13,058 nucleotides of DNA from NCBI GenBank assembly GCA_012514125.1, contig JAAZAW010000286.1, positions 1 to 13,058 of the forward strand. Reading direction: 5' to 3'. Position 1 is the first letter of the stretch; each line of letters starts with the position of its first letter. This stretch comes from Phycisphaerae bacterium (lineage in GTDB: Bacteria > Planctomycetota > Phycisphaerae > JAAYCJ01). Below are positions 6,491-13,058 of this stretch, one piece after another. Position numbers and translations under genes: made by a program. A model generated the notes under the pieces. That model was not told where the DNA came from, made no database searches, and saw only the letters and a program-made list of their open reading frames with translations.

Positions 6491-8236
6491 ATGAACCAAG
6501 AGAAACACTCATCGTTATTTCCGATCAAATCGTTGAAATCGGACGTCTGCATCGTGGGCGGGGGAATGGCGGGAATTTGCGCCGCGCTGGCGGCGGCAAG
6601 AAACGGAGCCTCGACCGTGCTCATTCAGGATCGTCCCGTCCTGGGCGGAAACGCCTCTTCCGAAATACGCATGTGGATCTGCGGAGCGCACGGCGAGGAT
6701 AACAAAGAAGGAGGAATCTTCGAAGAATTGCTCCTGGAAAATGTCTATCGAAACCCCAAGATGAACTTCTTCCAGTGGGACCATGTCCTCTACGGCAAAT
6801 GCCTCGAACAGGCCAACCTCACCGTGGTGTTGAATTGCAGCGTTCTGGACTTGACGATGAAGGGTTCGAAGGTCGCTTCGGTCCGGGGATGGCACCTGAC
6901 CGAGCAATGTTATTATGAGGTAACCGCGACGATGTTTATCGATTGTTCGGGCGATTCGGTCTTACGGGCCTCAGGTGCCGACTATCGGACAGGCCGAGAA
7001 AGCAAAACCGAATTTGGCGAATCCCACGCTCCCGACGTTCCGGACAAAAAAACAATGGGCAGTTCCATCCTGATCCAACTGCGGCAGGTGGATGGTCATA
7101 TTCCCTTCATACCGCCGCCCTGGGCCTATCATTACACCGACGAAACCGTTCCGAAAAGAGGACTGTTCCCCAACGGCGATAATTTCTGGTGGCTCGAGAT
7201 CGGCGGGACTCGCGATACGATCGGACAGGCCGATACCATTCGCGATGAACTCCTGAAAATCGCCTACGGCGTCTGGGCCTATATTAAAAATCATCCCGAC
7301 GGACGAGGCCGCGAGTGGGAACTGGATTGGATCGGTTCGCTGCCCGGAAAACGAGAGAATGTCCGCTATATCGGCGATCATATCCTGACACAAAACGATA
7401 TCGAAGCGGAAGGTCGCTTCGACGACCTGGTGGCTTACGGCGGTTGGCCGATGGACGATCATCATCCCGATGGTATCGAACATCCGGGCGATCCGACCAT
7501 CTTTTATCCCACACCGACCCCGTTCGGTATTCCCTACCGCTGCCTGTATTCCAGGAATATTGATAACCTCTTCTTCGCCGGACGGAACATTTCCGCCACA
7601 CACATGGCCTTGAGCGCGACGCGGGTCATGGCGACCTGCGCGATCATGGGGCAGGCGGTCGGGACCGCCTCGGCTCTGGCGGTTCGTTTGAACCTTTCAC
7701 CTCGGGACATTTATAAGTCGCACATCACCCAACTTCAGGAAGCCCTGATGGAGCAGGATAGCTATCTGCCCTGGCATACCCGGCGGATACCGACGCTTTC
7801 GCTCGAAGCGAAACTCACCGCTTCCGCGGGCGATCCCGCCATCCTGCTTAACGGTATCGAGCGCAATCTGAACAAAATCGACAACGGCTGGTGGGGCGAT
7901 CCGGGCAGTTGGGTGCAATATTCCTGGCCTGAACCCCAAAAAGCGAATCGCGTCCGGATCGTATTCGACAGCGACTTCACCGATAACAAGCGCATGCTCT
8001 GCCGGTATCCTAAAAAAGAGCTGGTCAAGACGCTGCCGCCCATGCTGGTCAAACAATTCCAGATCGAAGTATGCGATGTCGATGGCCGCCGGCAGATCAT
8101 TCATGACATTCAGGACAACCGTCGGCGGCTCCTCGAACTGGCCTTGCCCGATACGCCCATAACCGTCTGTCGATTAATCATCGGACAGACCTGGGGATTT
8201 GAAAAGGCCCATGTCTTTGCCTTCGATGTTCGATAG
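6491..8236 (+). CDS. FAD-dependent oxidoreductase with a C-terminal discoidin-like domain
   Basis: The 581-residue product has an N-terminal Rossmann dinucleotide-binding loop, CIVGGGMAGICAAL (20-33), then GGNASSEIRMWICGAHG (52-68), the signature of the FAD_oxidored (PF12831) family. A C-terminal FAD-contact motif, LFFAGRNISATH, is at about 360-371. Residues about 445-581 form a separate region (NGWWGDPGSWVQYSW and further beta strands) resembling a galactose-binding/F5-8 type C fold, so the gene looks like a fusion of oxidoreductase and carbohydrate-binding modules. No signal peptide is seen. The family is abundant in PVC genomes beside glycosidases and sugar isomerases, and its substrates are mostly unknown; sugar oxidation is a fair inference. 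The start at 6491 has a GAAGGA about 12 bases upstream, longer than ideal. It is the last gene of the apparent operon, and a terminator follows. Confidence 0.85.
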   Translation: MNQEKHSSLFPIKSLKSDVCIVGGGMAGICAALAAARNGASTVLIQDRPVLGGNASSEIRMWICGAHGEDNKEGGIFEELLLENVYRNPKMNFFQWDHVLYGKCLEQANLTVVLNCSVLDLTMKGSKVASVRGWHLTEQCYYEVTATMFIDCSGDSVLRASGADYRTGRESKTEFGESHAPDVPDKKTMGSSILIQLRQVDGHIPFIPPPWAYHYTDETVPKRGLFPNGDNFWWLEIGGTRDTIGQADTIRDELLKIAYGVWAYIKNHPDGRGREWELDWIGSLPGKRENVRYIGDHILTQNDIEAEGRFDDLVAYGGWPMDDHHPDGIEHPGDPTIFYPTPTPFGIPYRCLYSRNIDNLFFAGRNISATHMALSATRVMATCAIMGQAVGTASALAVRLNLSPRDIYKSHITQLQEALMEQDSYLPWHTRRIPTLSLEAKLTASAGDPAILLNGIERNLNKIDNGWWGDPGSWVQYSWPEPQKANRVRIVFDSDFTDNKRMLCRYPKKELVKTLPPMLVKQFQIEVCDVDGRRQIIHDIQDNRRRLLELALPDTPITVCRLIIGQTWGFEKAHVFAFDVR

Positions 8237-8375
8237 AGGGGATGATCGTCTGAATTCTTACGACAAAAGCATCCAAAAGTTCATAAAACCAAGTATTAAA
8301 AAAACAGTGATATTAAGCCAGCCGAATTTGCTATTCAGTAGGGTCATTTGCCTTCTTATCGGACATATAGTATGT

Positions 8376-8401
8376 CGGCGGGTTTATCCGCCGCTTTTTT
8401 T
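8376..8401 (+). terminator. Rho-independent terminator after the oxidoreductase gene
   Basis: CGGCGG (8376-8381) and CCGCCG (8388-8393) form a perfect 6-bp GC stem around a GTTTAT loop, followed by CTTTTTTT. A second small hairpin, ACATA-TAG-TATGT (8363-8375), abuts it on the 5' side. It lies 140 bases after the stop at 8236. The rest of 8237-8522 is AT-rich, and I see no gene in it. Confidence 0.8.
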
Positions 8402-8522
8402 GGGGGTTTTAAAAGAAATTTCATAAAATTTGGCGATTTAAAAAGAAAGATCAATAAATCGCTTGAATATTTCCGATTATAAGGATATCACGGTTGTAAA
8501 TCATGTTTTCTTGTGGGTTGCT

Positions 8523-9122
8523 ATGAGCAAAACAGCTAAAAAAAATACGGTGGATCGGACGCGGGTGACCTGGGTGCTGGCAGCATTGGTGGCTGCAATG
8601 ACGATGGGGACGATGGTGCTCGGTATTCTTGAGCCGAACAAGCCGATTTTGTCGGAAACGACGACCTATCTGGCGGCGGCTTACAATCGGCCTTCCCGCA
8701 ACAGTATTTCCAAGACGGACATCCCCATCGAAAAGGAACGGTGGCAGGGGGTTATGATTCATACCCTTGCTCAGGAAAACGAAACTTACACGCTCCCGTG
8801 TCTGGCGAGCGGTTCGGAGCCGGCCCCGGTGGTTCATTTTGTCATTTGCGAAGATGCCCAGATCGGGATCACCAAAAAGTGGGTCAATCAGGCTTCCGCC
8901 GCCAATACCCGGGGTCAGATTTTGATTGGGATTCAACTGGCTCAGGGACACCACGAAGCGACGTTGGAACAGGCCAATGCCGTCGTGGCGTTGGTGAAAG
9001 ATTTGCAGTCCCGATGCCGGATTTCCGCATCTCGCGTTACGGTTCATGCCAAAAAGGGCAGTTCTCATTGTGCCGACGATCCGCTGCGATCCTACAACTG
9101 GCGCAAATATCTGCTTAATTAA
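8523..9122 (+). CDS. Membrane-anchored N-acetylmuramoyl-L-alanine amidase/PGRP-like protein
   Basis: I chose the ATG at 8523 (199 residues: MSKTAKKNTVDRTR, then a hydrophobic span at about 16-36), which gives an inside-positive N-terminal anchor. A TTG at 8463 would add 20 residues but has no ribosome site. The outer part resembles the Amidase_2/PGRP fold: MIH (H80) in place of the first zinc His, VVHFVICEDAQIG (103-115), a KKW at 118-120, ILIGIQLAQG (133-142), LEQANAVVALVKDL (148-161), then VHAKKGSSHCADDP (174-187) with H175 and C183 or D185 as further ligands. Such enzymes cut between the glycan and the peptide in peptidoglycan. The motifs are divergent, so catalytic activity is uncertain; a peptidoglycan-binding role is the alternative. 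The gene appears to stand alone between two terminators. Confidence 0.65.
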   Translation: MSKTAKKNTVDRTRVTWVLAALVAAMTMGTMVLGILEPNKPILSETTTYLAAAYNRPSRNSISKTDIPIEKERWQGVMIHTLAQENETYTLPCLASGSEPAPVVHFVICEDAQIGITKKWVNQASAANTRGQILIGIQLAQGHHEATLEQANAVVALVKDLQSRCRISASRVTVHAKKGSSHCADDPLRSYNWRKYLLN

Positions 9123-9163
9123 CAGGGATTTTCTTCAAATCCTCGCCTTTTTGTCTTTATCAG

Positions 9164-9210
9164 TACCGATATTATGCCGATTTTGATCACAAGATCGGTA
9201 TTTTTTATTT
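9164..9210 (+). terminator. Rho-independent terminator after the amidase-like gene
   Basis: TACCGAT (9164-9170) is complementary to ATCGGTA (9194-9200). A T-rich run, TTTTTTATTTTAT, follows at once. The loop is long (23 bases) and contains a nested alternative stem with CCGAT at 9177-9181, which pairs with the same ATCGG. It lies 42 bases after the stop at 9122. Confidence 0.7.
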
Positions 9211-9216
9211 TATGGC

Positions 9217-9237
9217 CCGGTCATGATCGTTGACCGG
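9217..9237. promoter_or_regulatory. Palindromic operator candidate over the kinase promoter
   Basis: CCGGTCA (9217-9223) and TGACCGG (9231-9237) are perfect 7-bp inverted arms around TGATCGT. The right arm overlaps the -35 box at 9230-9235. The geometry suits a dimeric repressor. No T-run follows, so a terminator is unlikely. No regulator gene is seen nearby. Confidence 0.45.
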
Positions 9238-9258
9238 ACTGGCCGGTAAACGTAGAAT
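9230..9258 (+). promoter_or_regulatory. Sigma-70-like promoter of the kinase gene
   Basis: TTGACC (9230-9235) and TAGAAT (9253-9258) are spaced by exactly 17 bases. This lies 47 bases before the kinase ATG and just after the terminator of the previous gene. The match is close to TTGACA/TATAAT, the best in the window. The leader to the ATG is AT-rich and has no clear ribosome site. Confidence 0.6.
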
Positions 9259-9305
9259 GCTAAAAGCAAACAGGTTTTTTCTAAAACAAAGTTTTTACTA
9301 TTATT

Positions 9306-10268
9306 ATGGCTGTTGTTACTTTGGAAAGCATAGGGAAATATAATATACTCGAAAATCTTGGACGGGGTGCCAAATCCACGCTCTACAAGGTTCAGGACTC
9401 GGTATCGGGGCAAATTTATACGCTCAAGCGTATTTTACGCGAAGTCGAAGACGATTATCGTTATTTCGAGCAGGCGGAAACGGAATATGACGTCAGCCGG
9501 CGATTTACCCATCCGTATTTGCGTAAATCCCTCGAACTCAAACGAATCAAGAAATGGCTCAAGACCGTTGAGCTTCACCTGGTCATGGAGTATGTTGACG
9601 GGATTACCATCAAACAGGCCCGGTTGACGAAGGTGGATGAAATCATCAGGATTTTTATCATGGTGGCGCAGGGACTCGCAAGCCTGCATGACCTTGGATT
9701 CGTCCATGCGGATATTAAACCCAAGAACATTCTCCTGATCGCGAACAACGGCATCAAAATTATCGATTTTGGTCAAAGCTGTGCGATGGGGCATCAAAAA
9801 CTCCGAATCCAGGGTACACCGGACTACATGGCGCCCGAACAGGTCGATCGGAATTTTCTCGATCAGCGAACGGACATTTTCAGTCTGGGCGCCACACTCT
9901 ATGAAGTGTTGACCGGAGAGCATTATCCGACGAAAGTGCGGGCGACCAACGACGGTGGAACCGAATTGACCGCGCCGCCCAACGTACGCGATATTCCGAC
10001 GCCGATCAGTAAAAATCCGCAGGCCCCGTCGTCTTTGTCGAAGCTGGTGATGGATTGCTGTGCCACGAATCCCAAAGATCGCCCGGAGAACATGCGTGAG
10101 GTTATTTCGCGGCTTGAGGTGGCCCAGCATCTGTTCCAGAGACAAAAAAGTCTCCATCCCGAGCCGATACCCGAACTCGTCTCGCCGCCCCAGTTGACAA
10201 CGCCGATCGACCATGAAAGCGACGACGACAGCGACGACTTCGAGCGGTTTATCGAGAGTATATTGTAA
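9306..10268 (+). CDS. Ser/Thr protein kinase (bacterial Hanks type), soluble, non-RD
   Basis: The 320-residue protein shows the eukaryotic-like kinase set: glycine loop LGRGAKS (18-24), ATP-anchoring K41 in YTLKRI, a helix-C Glu near 57-60, catalytic loop HADIKPKN (134-141) with D136, K138 and N141, DFG (154-156), activation segment GTPDYMAPEQ (170-179), and late-lobe R259. The loop reads HAD, not HRD, so this is a non-RD kinase, which often does not depend on activation-loop phosphorylation. No transmembrane helix or sensor domain is present; after the kinase domain (to about 275) comes a Pro-rich, then very acidic tail (DHESDDDSDDFERF). This differs from the membrane PknB type. A metallophosphoesterase follows on the same strand, suggesting a phosphorylation/dephosphorylation pair. 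The substrate is unknown. Confidence 0.92.
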   Translation: MAVVTLESIGKYNILENLGRGAKSTLYKVQDSVSGQIYTLKRILREVEDDYRYFEQAETEYDVSRRFTHPYLRKSLELKRIKKWLKTVELHLVMEYVDGITIKQARLTKVDEIIRIFIMVAQGLASLHDLGFVHADIKPKNILLIANNGIKIIDFGQSCAMGHQKLRIQGTPDYMAPEQVDRNFLDQRTDIFSLGATLYEVLTGEHYPTKVRATNDGGTELTAPPNVRDIPTPISKNPQAPSSLSKLVMDCCATNPKDRPENMREVISRLEVAQHLFQRQKSLHPEPIPELVSPPQLTTPIDHESDDDSDDFERFIESIL

Positions 10269-10280
10269 GAGAGTCCGTCG

Positions 10281-10340
10281 TTGGAAGTTAAAAGTTGAAA
10301 GTTGAGTCCGCCGAAGTTTTTTACTTCCAACTTCCAACGG
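10281..10340. repeat. Inverted repeat of TTGGAAGTT units between kinase and phosphatase
   Basis: TTGGAAGTT (10281-10289) is the exact inverse of AACTTCCAA (10329-10337). Further related units lie inside (AAGTTGAAAGTTGA at 10292-10305 and ACTTCC at 10323-10328), with a small nested hairpin, GAAGT-TTTTT-ACTTC. It fills most of the 94-base gap between the two genes. It could act as an attenuator or processing hairpin, or be a copy of a dispersed repeat. No other copy is seen in this window. Confidence 0.5.
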
Positions 10341-10362
10341 TCAACTATATAGCGTATAACCG

Positions 10363-11238
10363 ATGAATTACAACGACCCCGATCAAATCATCGATATTCT
10401 CGACCAGGCGTCGATTCAGAACCGACTCGATCCGCTGCGCGAGGGGCACATGCTCAATTTGCCCAATTACGGGCAAGTCGTCATGACGGGCGATCTTCAT
10501 GGCTGTATTCATAACTTCAAAAAACTCCAATGGCTCGCCGATCTGGAACGCGTGGTTCATCGGCATGTGATCGTTCACGAACTCATTCACGCCAACGGCA
10601 ATTCAAACGCCGACGGCGACGACTCGCTCTTGCTTTTAATCCAGGCGGCCCGGTGGAAAATCGACTATCCCGATCAGGTACATTTCCTGATGGGCAATCA
10701 CGATCTGGCTCAACTGACCGACCGCGAAATTTCCAAAGGCGGCGCCGCCAGTATCGCCAATTTCAATAAATGGATCGCCGATCGTTTCGGTGAAAGTGCC
10801 GCCAGGAAAATTCTGACTAAAATCAATGAATTTCTGCTCTCGCTGCCCCTGGCGGCAAGAAGCCCGAATCGCATCTGGTTCTCGCATTCGCTGCCCGGAA
10901 CGCATGCGATGGATTATTTCGATTTCTCACTCTTCAGCCGCGACTGGGAGGCGGCGGATTATGTTCCAAAGGGCAGTTTGTACGAGCTTCTCTGGGGCAG
11001 AAACCACACCGCCGAACAACTCGCCGAACTTGCCGGTTTGCTGAACATTGATTTTTTTATTCTGGGCCATCAGCGAAAAGAACAAGGCTATGATCTTCAG
11101 TATGAAAAACTGATCATCCTTGCCAGCGACCACAATCTCGGCTGTTTCCTGCCGATCGACCTGGCCCGGCGGTACACATTCAAGGAACTCGCCGAACGAA
11201 TCAAATTTTTCTACGAATTACCCGATCTGCCGGATTGA
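10363..11238 (+). CDS. Calcineurin-like metallophosphoesterase, probable protein phosphatase
   Basis: This 291-residue cytoplasmic-looking protein has the metallophosphoesterase motifs: GDLHG (43-47), GNHD (111-114), FSHSLPG (173-179, H175) and LGHQ (234-237, H236). The middle metal motif, usually GDxVDRG, is not recognisable; the equivalent region reads HELIHANGN followed by an Asp-rich NADGDD (about 72-87). It may therefore use a changed metal site or a divergent Asp. The order GDxHG-GNH-H-GH fits the PPP/diadenosine-tetraphosphatase side of the superfamily. The gene follows the kinase gene by 94 bases on the same strand, so I infer it reverses that kinase or acts on the same pathway. A nucleotide phosphoesterase is the alternative. 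There is no clear Shine-Dalgarno before the ATG. Confidence 0.85.
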   Translation: MNYNDPDQIIDILDQASIQNRLDPLREGHMLNLPNYGQVVMTGDLHGCIHNFKKLQWLADLERVVHRHVIVHELIHANGNSNADGDDSLLLLIQAARWKIDYPDQVHFLMGNHDLAQLTDREISKGGAASIANFNKWIADRFGESAARKILTKINEFLLSLPLAARSPNRIWFSHSLPGTHAMDYFDFSLFSRDWEAADYVPKGSLYELLWGRNHTAEQLAELAGLLNIDFFILGHQRKEQGYDLQYEKLIILASDHNLGCFLPIDLARRYTFKELAERIKFFYELPDLPD

Positions 11239-11265
11239 AGTTTCCGGCGTAACCCGATTTTCGCG

Positions 11266-12447
11266 TTATTCCCGCACCGCGTCTTCTTCCGGCGGAATCT
11301 GCCGGATCGCCACCAGCGACGCGATCAACAAGCCCGCTGCCGCCAGGGTGATCGGAACGACGAACGATCCGGTTCGTTCATAGGCCTTGCCCGCCAGCAC
11401 CGGAACTTGCGATGCGAGAATATTCGCCGAAGATAGCCAACCGTAAACCTGGGCCACGTGCGACAAACTCCAGTATCGCGAAGAAGCGGAGGCGTGAATG
11501 ACCAGCATTCCACCGTAGTTCAGCCCCATCAGAAACGAAAAAATCAAAAAGCCGGTTGAACTCGTCAACAACCAGAAATGACCAAAGAGCAACGCCGACT
11601 GCAACGCGGCATTGACGAAAATGGCGGTTCTCGCCTGGATTCGGTCAAAGATGAATCCCCACAAAATTCGTCCGGCGGCGTTGGCGACGGCAAAGATCGA
11701 AACCGCCGCCAGAGCGACTTTGACGTTCGGACCCTGATAGAGTTTCGTCAGGTTGGTGTTGACGATAAACCCTGCGGCGATGCCGAAAAACATGGTCAGA
11801 TACAAAATCCAGAACGTCTTTCGCCCCAAAACGGTTTTCCAGGGCAAAGAGGCATGCTGAGGATTTTGGGCGGAAACGGGCGGTGAGATCATCAACAGCC
11901 CGCCGAGGGTCACAATGACTAAAAACGCAAAACCCAAAAGCCGAAAGGTGTCAAACGGCGTGGCGTTGAAATTGAGCATATACCGTCCGGCAATTTGCCC
12001 GATCAACGCTGCGCCGCCGCCGAAACCTGCCATGGAAATCCCGCTGACGAGTCCCTTGTGATTGGGAAACCACCGAACGCCCACGGCGATGGGAACCAGA
12101 TAGGTAAACCCAACACCCACCGCGCCGAGAACGCCGATACCCAGAATGGTCAGAATAAAGTGCCCCTCACCCATGCTCGCCAGAAGCCACCCTCCGCCAA
12201 AGAGCAACCCGCCAATCGTCGCGGAAATACGCGTGCTGAACTTGTTGATCAGAACGCCCGAGACGAGCATCGTCAGCGGAAAGACAACATAGAAAATGGA
12301 AAAAGGATATTGAACATCGCCCAGTCCCAGGCCTGTGGCGTTTGTCAGCGGAATGACAAAAACCGACCACGCATAAGTCGCCCCCAGACACATTTGCATC
12401 AGCACCGACGCGACGAGAATCACATAACGATTTTTCGAACTGAACAT
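11266..12447 (-). CDS. MFS transporter, oxalate/formate antiporter (OFA) type
   Basis: The 393-residue protein is hydrophobic throughout and consistent with 12 membrane helices. The N-terminus carries LGATYAWSVFVIPLTNATG and the next helix FYVVFPLTMLVSGVLINKF, typical of OFA-family MFS carriers. A TYLVPIAVGVRWFPNHKGL segment before helix 5 and GLVSGISMAGFGGGAAL also fit. OFA members exchange small carboxylates such as oxalate, formate or other monocarboxylates across the inner membrane; the substrate here is not known. The start at 12447 has AAGGA about 11 bases upstream on the - strand. It converges with the phosphatase gene (27-base gap, no clear terminator) and follows the URO-D-like gene by 77 bases on the same strand. 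Confidence 0.87.
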   Translation of the reverse strand: MFSSKNRYVILVASVLMQMCLGATYAWSVFVIPLTNATGLGLGDVQYPFSIFYVVFPLTMLVSGVLINKFSTRISATIGGLLFGGGWLLASMGEGHFILTILGIGVLGAVGVGFTYLVPIAVGVRWFPNHKGLVSGISMAGFGGGAALIGQIAGRYMLNFNATPFDTFRLLGFAFLVIVTLGGLLMISPPVSAQNPQHASLPWKTVLGRKTFWILYLTMFFGIAAGFIVNTNLTKLYQGPNVKVALAAVSIFAVANAAGRILWGFIFDRIQARTAIFVNAALQSALLFGHFWLLTSSTGFLIFSFLMGLNYGGMLVIHASASSRYWSLSHVAQVYGWLSSANILASQVPVLAGKAYERTGSFVVPITLAAAGLLIASLVAIRQIPPEEDAVRE

Positions 12448-12475
12448 AAAAGACGCATCCTTTCAAAACACAACC

Positions 12476-12503
12476 ATTGTACACGTCTATAGCGATTGTT
12501 CCA
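12476..12503 (-). promoter_or_regulatory. Possible promoter of the MFS gene
   Basis: On the - strand, TGGAAC (12498-12503) and TACAAT (12476-12481) are spaced by 16 bases, 29 bases before the ATG. The -35 match is weak. The 77-base gap could equally be read through from the URO-D-like gene, since only a weak CCAG/CTGG hairpin (12501-12516) follows that gene. Confidence 0.35.
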
Positions 12504-12524
12504 GTTTGAAATCCTGGCGTCTTT

Positions 12525-13058
12525 TTATAGTAATGATTCAAACGTGCCGTATTCCCTGCACGCGTCGCAAAAGGCGTCGATATTTTCAATCGGCACTTCG
12601 GGCTCAAGGATATGCGTCGGTGAAATAATCAAACCGCCGTTTTGCCCGTACTTGTCGATGAGTTCTTTGACACGCGATTTGACGTCGGCGGGCGTGCCCC
12701 AGGGCATGGTCGATTGCGTGCCCATCCCGCCGTCGAACGTTAATCGCGAGCCGTAACGTTTGTAAATCGCGTCGATGTCCAGGCATTCGGGCTGGATCGG
12801 ATTGAGAATATCCACACCGGCTTCAAGAAGTTCCCCGACGATATCGATGATATTGCCGTCGCTGTGATACCAGATTTTGGCGTTGGGGTTGATTTCCTTG
12901 ACGGCCTGCCAGACCTTTTTCCATCGGCTGAGCATCATCTTGCGCCAGGTTTCCGGGGCGAACATCATCGCTTTTTGATTGGCGACGTCGTCACCGCAGA
13001 CAATCCAATCGACACCGGCTTTGGCGAAGGCAACGGCACGGATAAAATTCTGTTCGGC
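12525..13058 (-). CDS. Uroporphyrinogen decarboxylase family protein (partial, N-terminus outside window)
   Basis: The frame is open from the right window edge to TAA at 12525-12527, giving 177 C-terminal residues. The part beyond the internal ATG at 12968 is still clearly coding (GVDWIVCGDDVANQ, then MMFAPETWRKMM), so the true start lies outside. Family features are IWYHSDGNI (a conserved His), LLEAGVDILNPIQPE, LTFDGGMGTQSTMPWGTP and GGLIISPTHILEPEVPIENI. This matches the URO-D-like branch common in PVC bacteria and related to MtaA/CmuA corrinoid methyltransferases, rather than heme-pathway HemE, but the decisive N-terminus is missing. Members of this branch often act in methyl-group or demethylation metabolism. 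Confidence 0.85.
   Translation of the reverse strand, partial: AEQNFIRAVAFAKAGVDWIVCGDDVANQKAMMFAPETWRKMMLSRWKKVWQAVKEINPNAKIWYHSDGNIIDIVGELLEAGVDILNPIQPECLDIDAIYKRYGSRLTFDGGMGTQSTMPWGTPADVKSRVKELIDKYGQNGGLIISPTHILEPEVPIENIDAFCDACREYGTFESLL

Noticed and set aside
8363..8375. ACATA-TAG-TATGT as an operator
   Set aside because: It is short, AT-rich and directly abuts the terminator stem, so it is more simply part of the termination region.
8463..8522. TTG at 8463 as the start of the amidase-like gene
   Set aside because: It has no Shine-Dalgarno, and it would push the membrane anchor inward behind a non-basic stretch. The ATG at 8523 gives a standard basic-then-hydrophobic start.
10281..10340. 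CRISPR-like array
   Set aside because: The units are too short and irregular, in both orientations, with no spacers and no cas genes.
11995..12492. + strand open frame opposite the MFS gene
   Set aside because: Its composition (Gln/Asn/Arg/His-rich) is what the reverse complement of membrane-helix codons gives. The - strand frame is a clear transporter.

Overview
The window looks like chromosome of a PVC-type bacterium (Planctomycetota, Lentisphaerota or a relative). This is inferred from gene content: an H-X9-DG-type pseudopilin beside a large secreted glycosidase-like protein, a sugar-phosphate-isomerase-like protein and a 'GGNASSE' FAD oxidoreductase, a bacterial Ser/Thr kinase, and a uroporphyrinogen-decarboxylase-like protein. 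No rRNA, tRNA or CRISPR array was found, so the taxon cannot be fixed more closely.

Layout. Positions 2-79 are the tail of an unidentified + strand gene. A promoter-like stretch follows, then a pseudopilin gene (from 139) split after its FTLIE motif by a group II intron (194-2281). The intron encodes a reverse transcriptase/maturase (861-2162) and has recognisable domains V and VI. The rest of the pseudopilin runs to 2877. Closely spaced on the same strand are a secreted 913-residue glycosidase-like protein (2915-5656), a sugar phosphate isomerase/epimerase-like protein (5688-6473) and an FAD-dependent oxidoreductase (6491-8236), closed by a terminator near 8376-8401. This reads as a carbohydrate-processing operon with a pseudopilin at its head.

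Next come a membrane-anchored protein resembling N-acetylmuramoyl-L-alanine amidase/PGRP (8523-9122) with its own terminator, and a kinase-phosphatase pair: a Ser/Thr protein kinase (9306-10268) behind a good sigma-70-like promoter overlapped by a 7-bp-arm palindrome, then a calcineurin-like metallophosphoesterase (10363-11238). On the - strand are a 12-helix MFS transporter of the oxalate/formate antiporter type (11266-12447) and the C-terminal part of a uroporphyrinogen decarboxylase family protein (12525 to beyond the window).

The most unusual feature is the intron 3' end. The intron boundaries that restore the pilin frame also give a well-formed domain VI with a bulged A at -7. That domain VI, read in frame with the 3' exon, encodes a basic leader followed by GFTLIE, the prepilin peptidase motif that the intron interrupts. 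A strong Shine-Dalgarno plus ATG at 2149, inside the end of the maturase gene, opens this frame. The downstream pilin could therefore be made with a complete class III signal peptide whether or not the intron splices. I infer that the intron carries a replacement start for its host gene; this is not proven by sequence alone.
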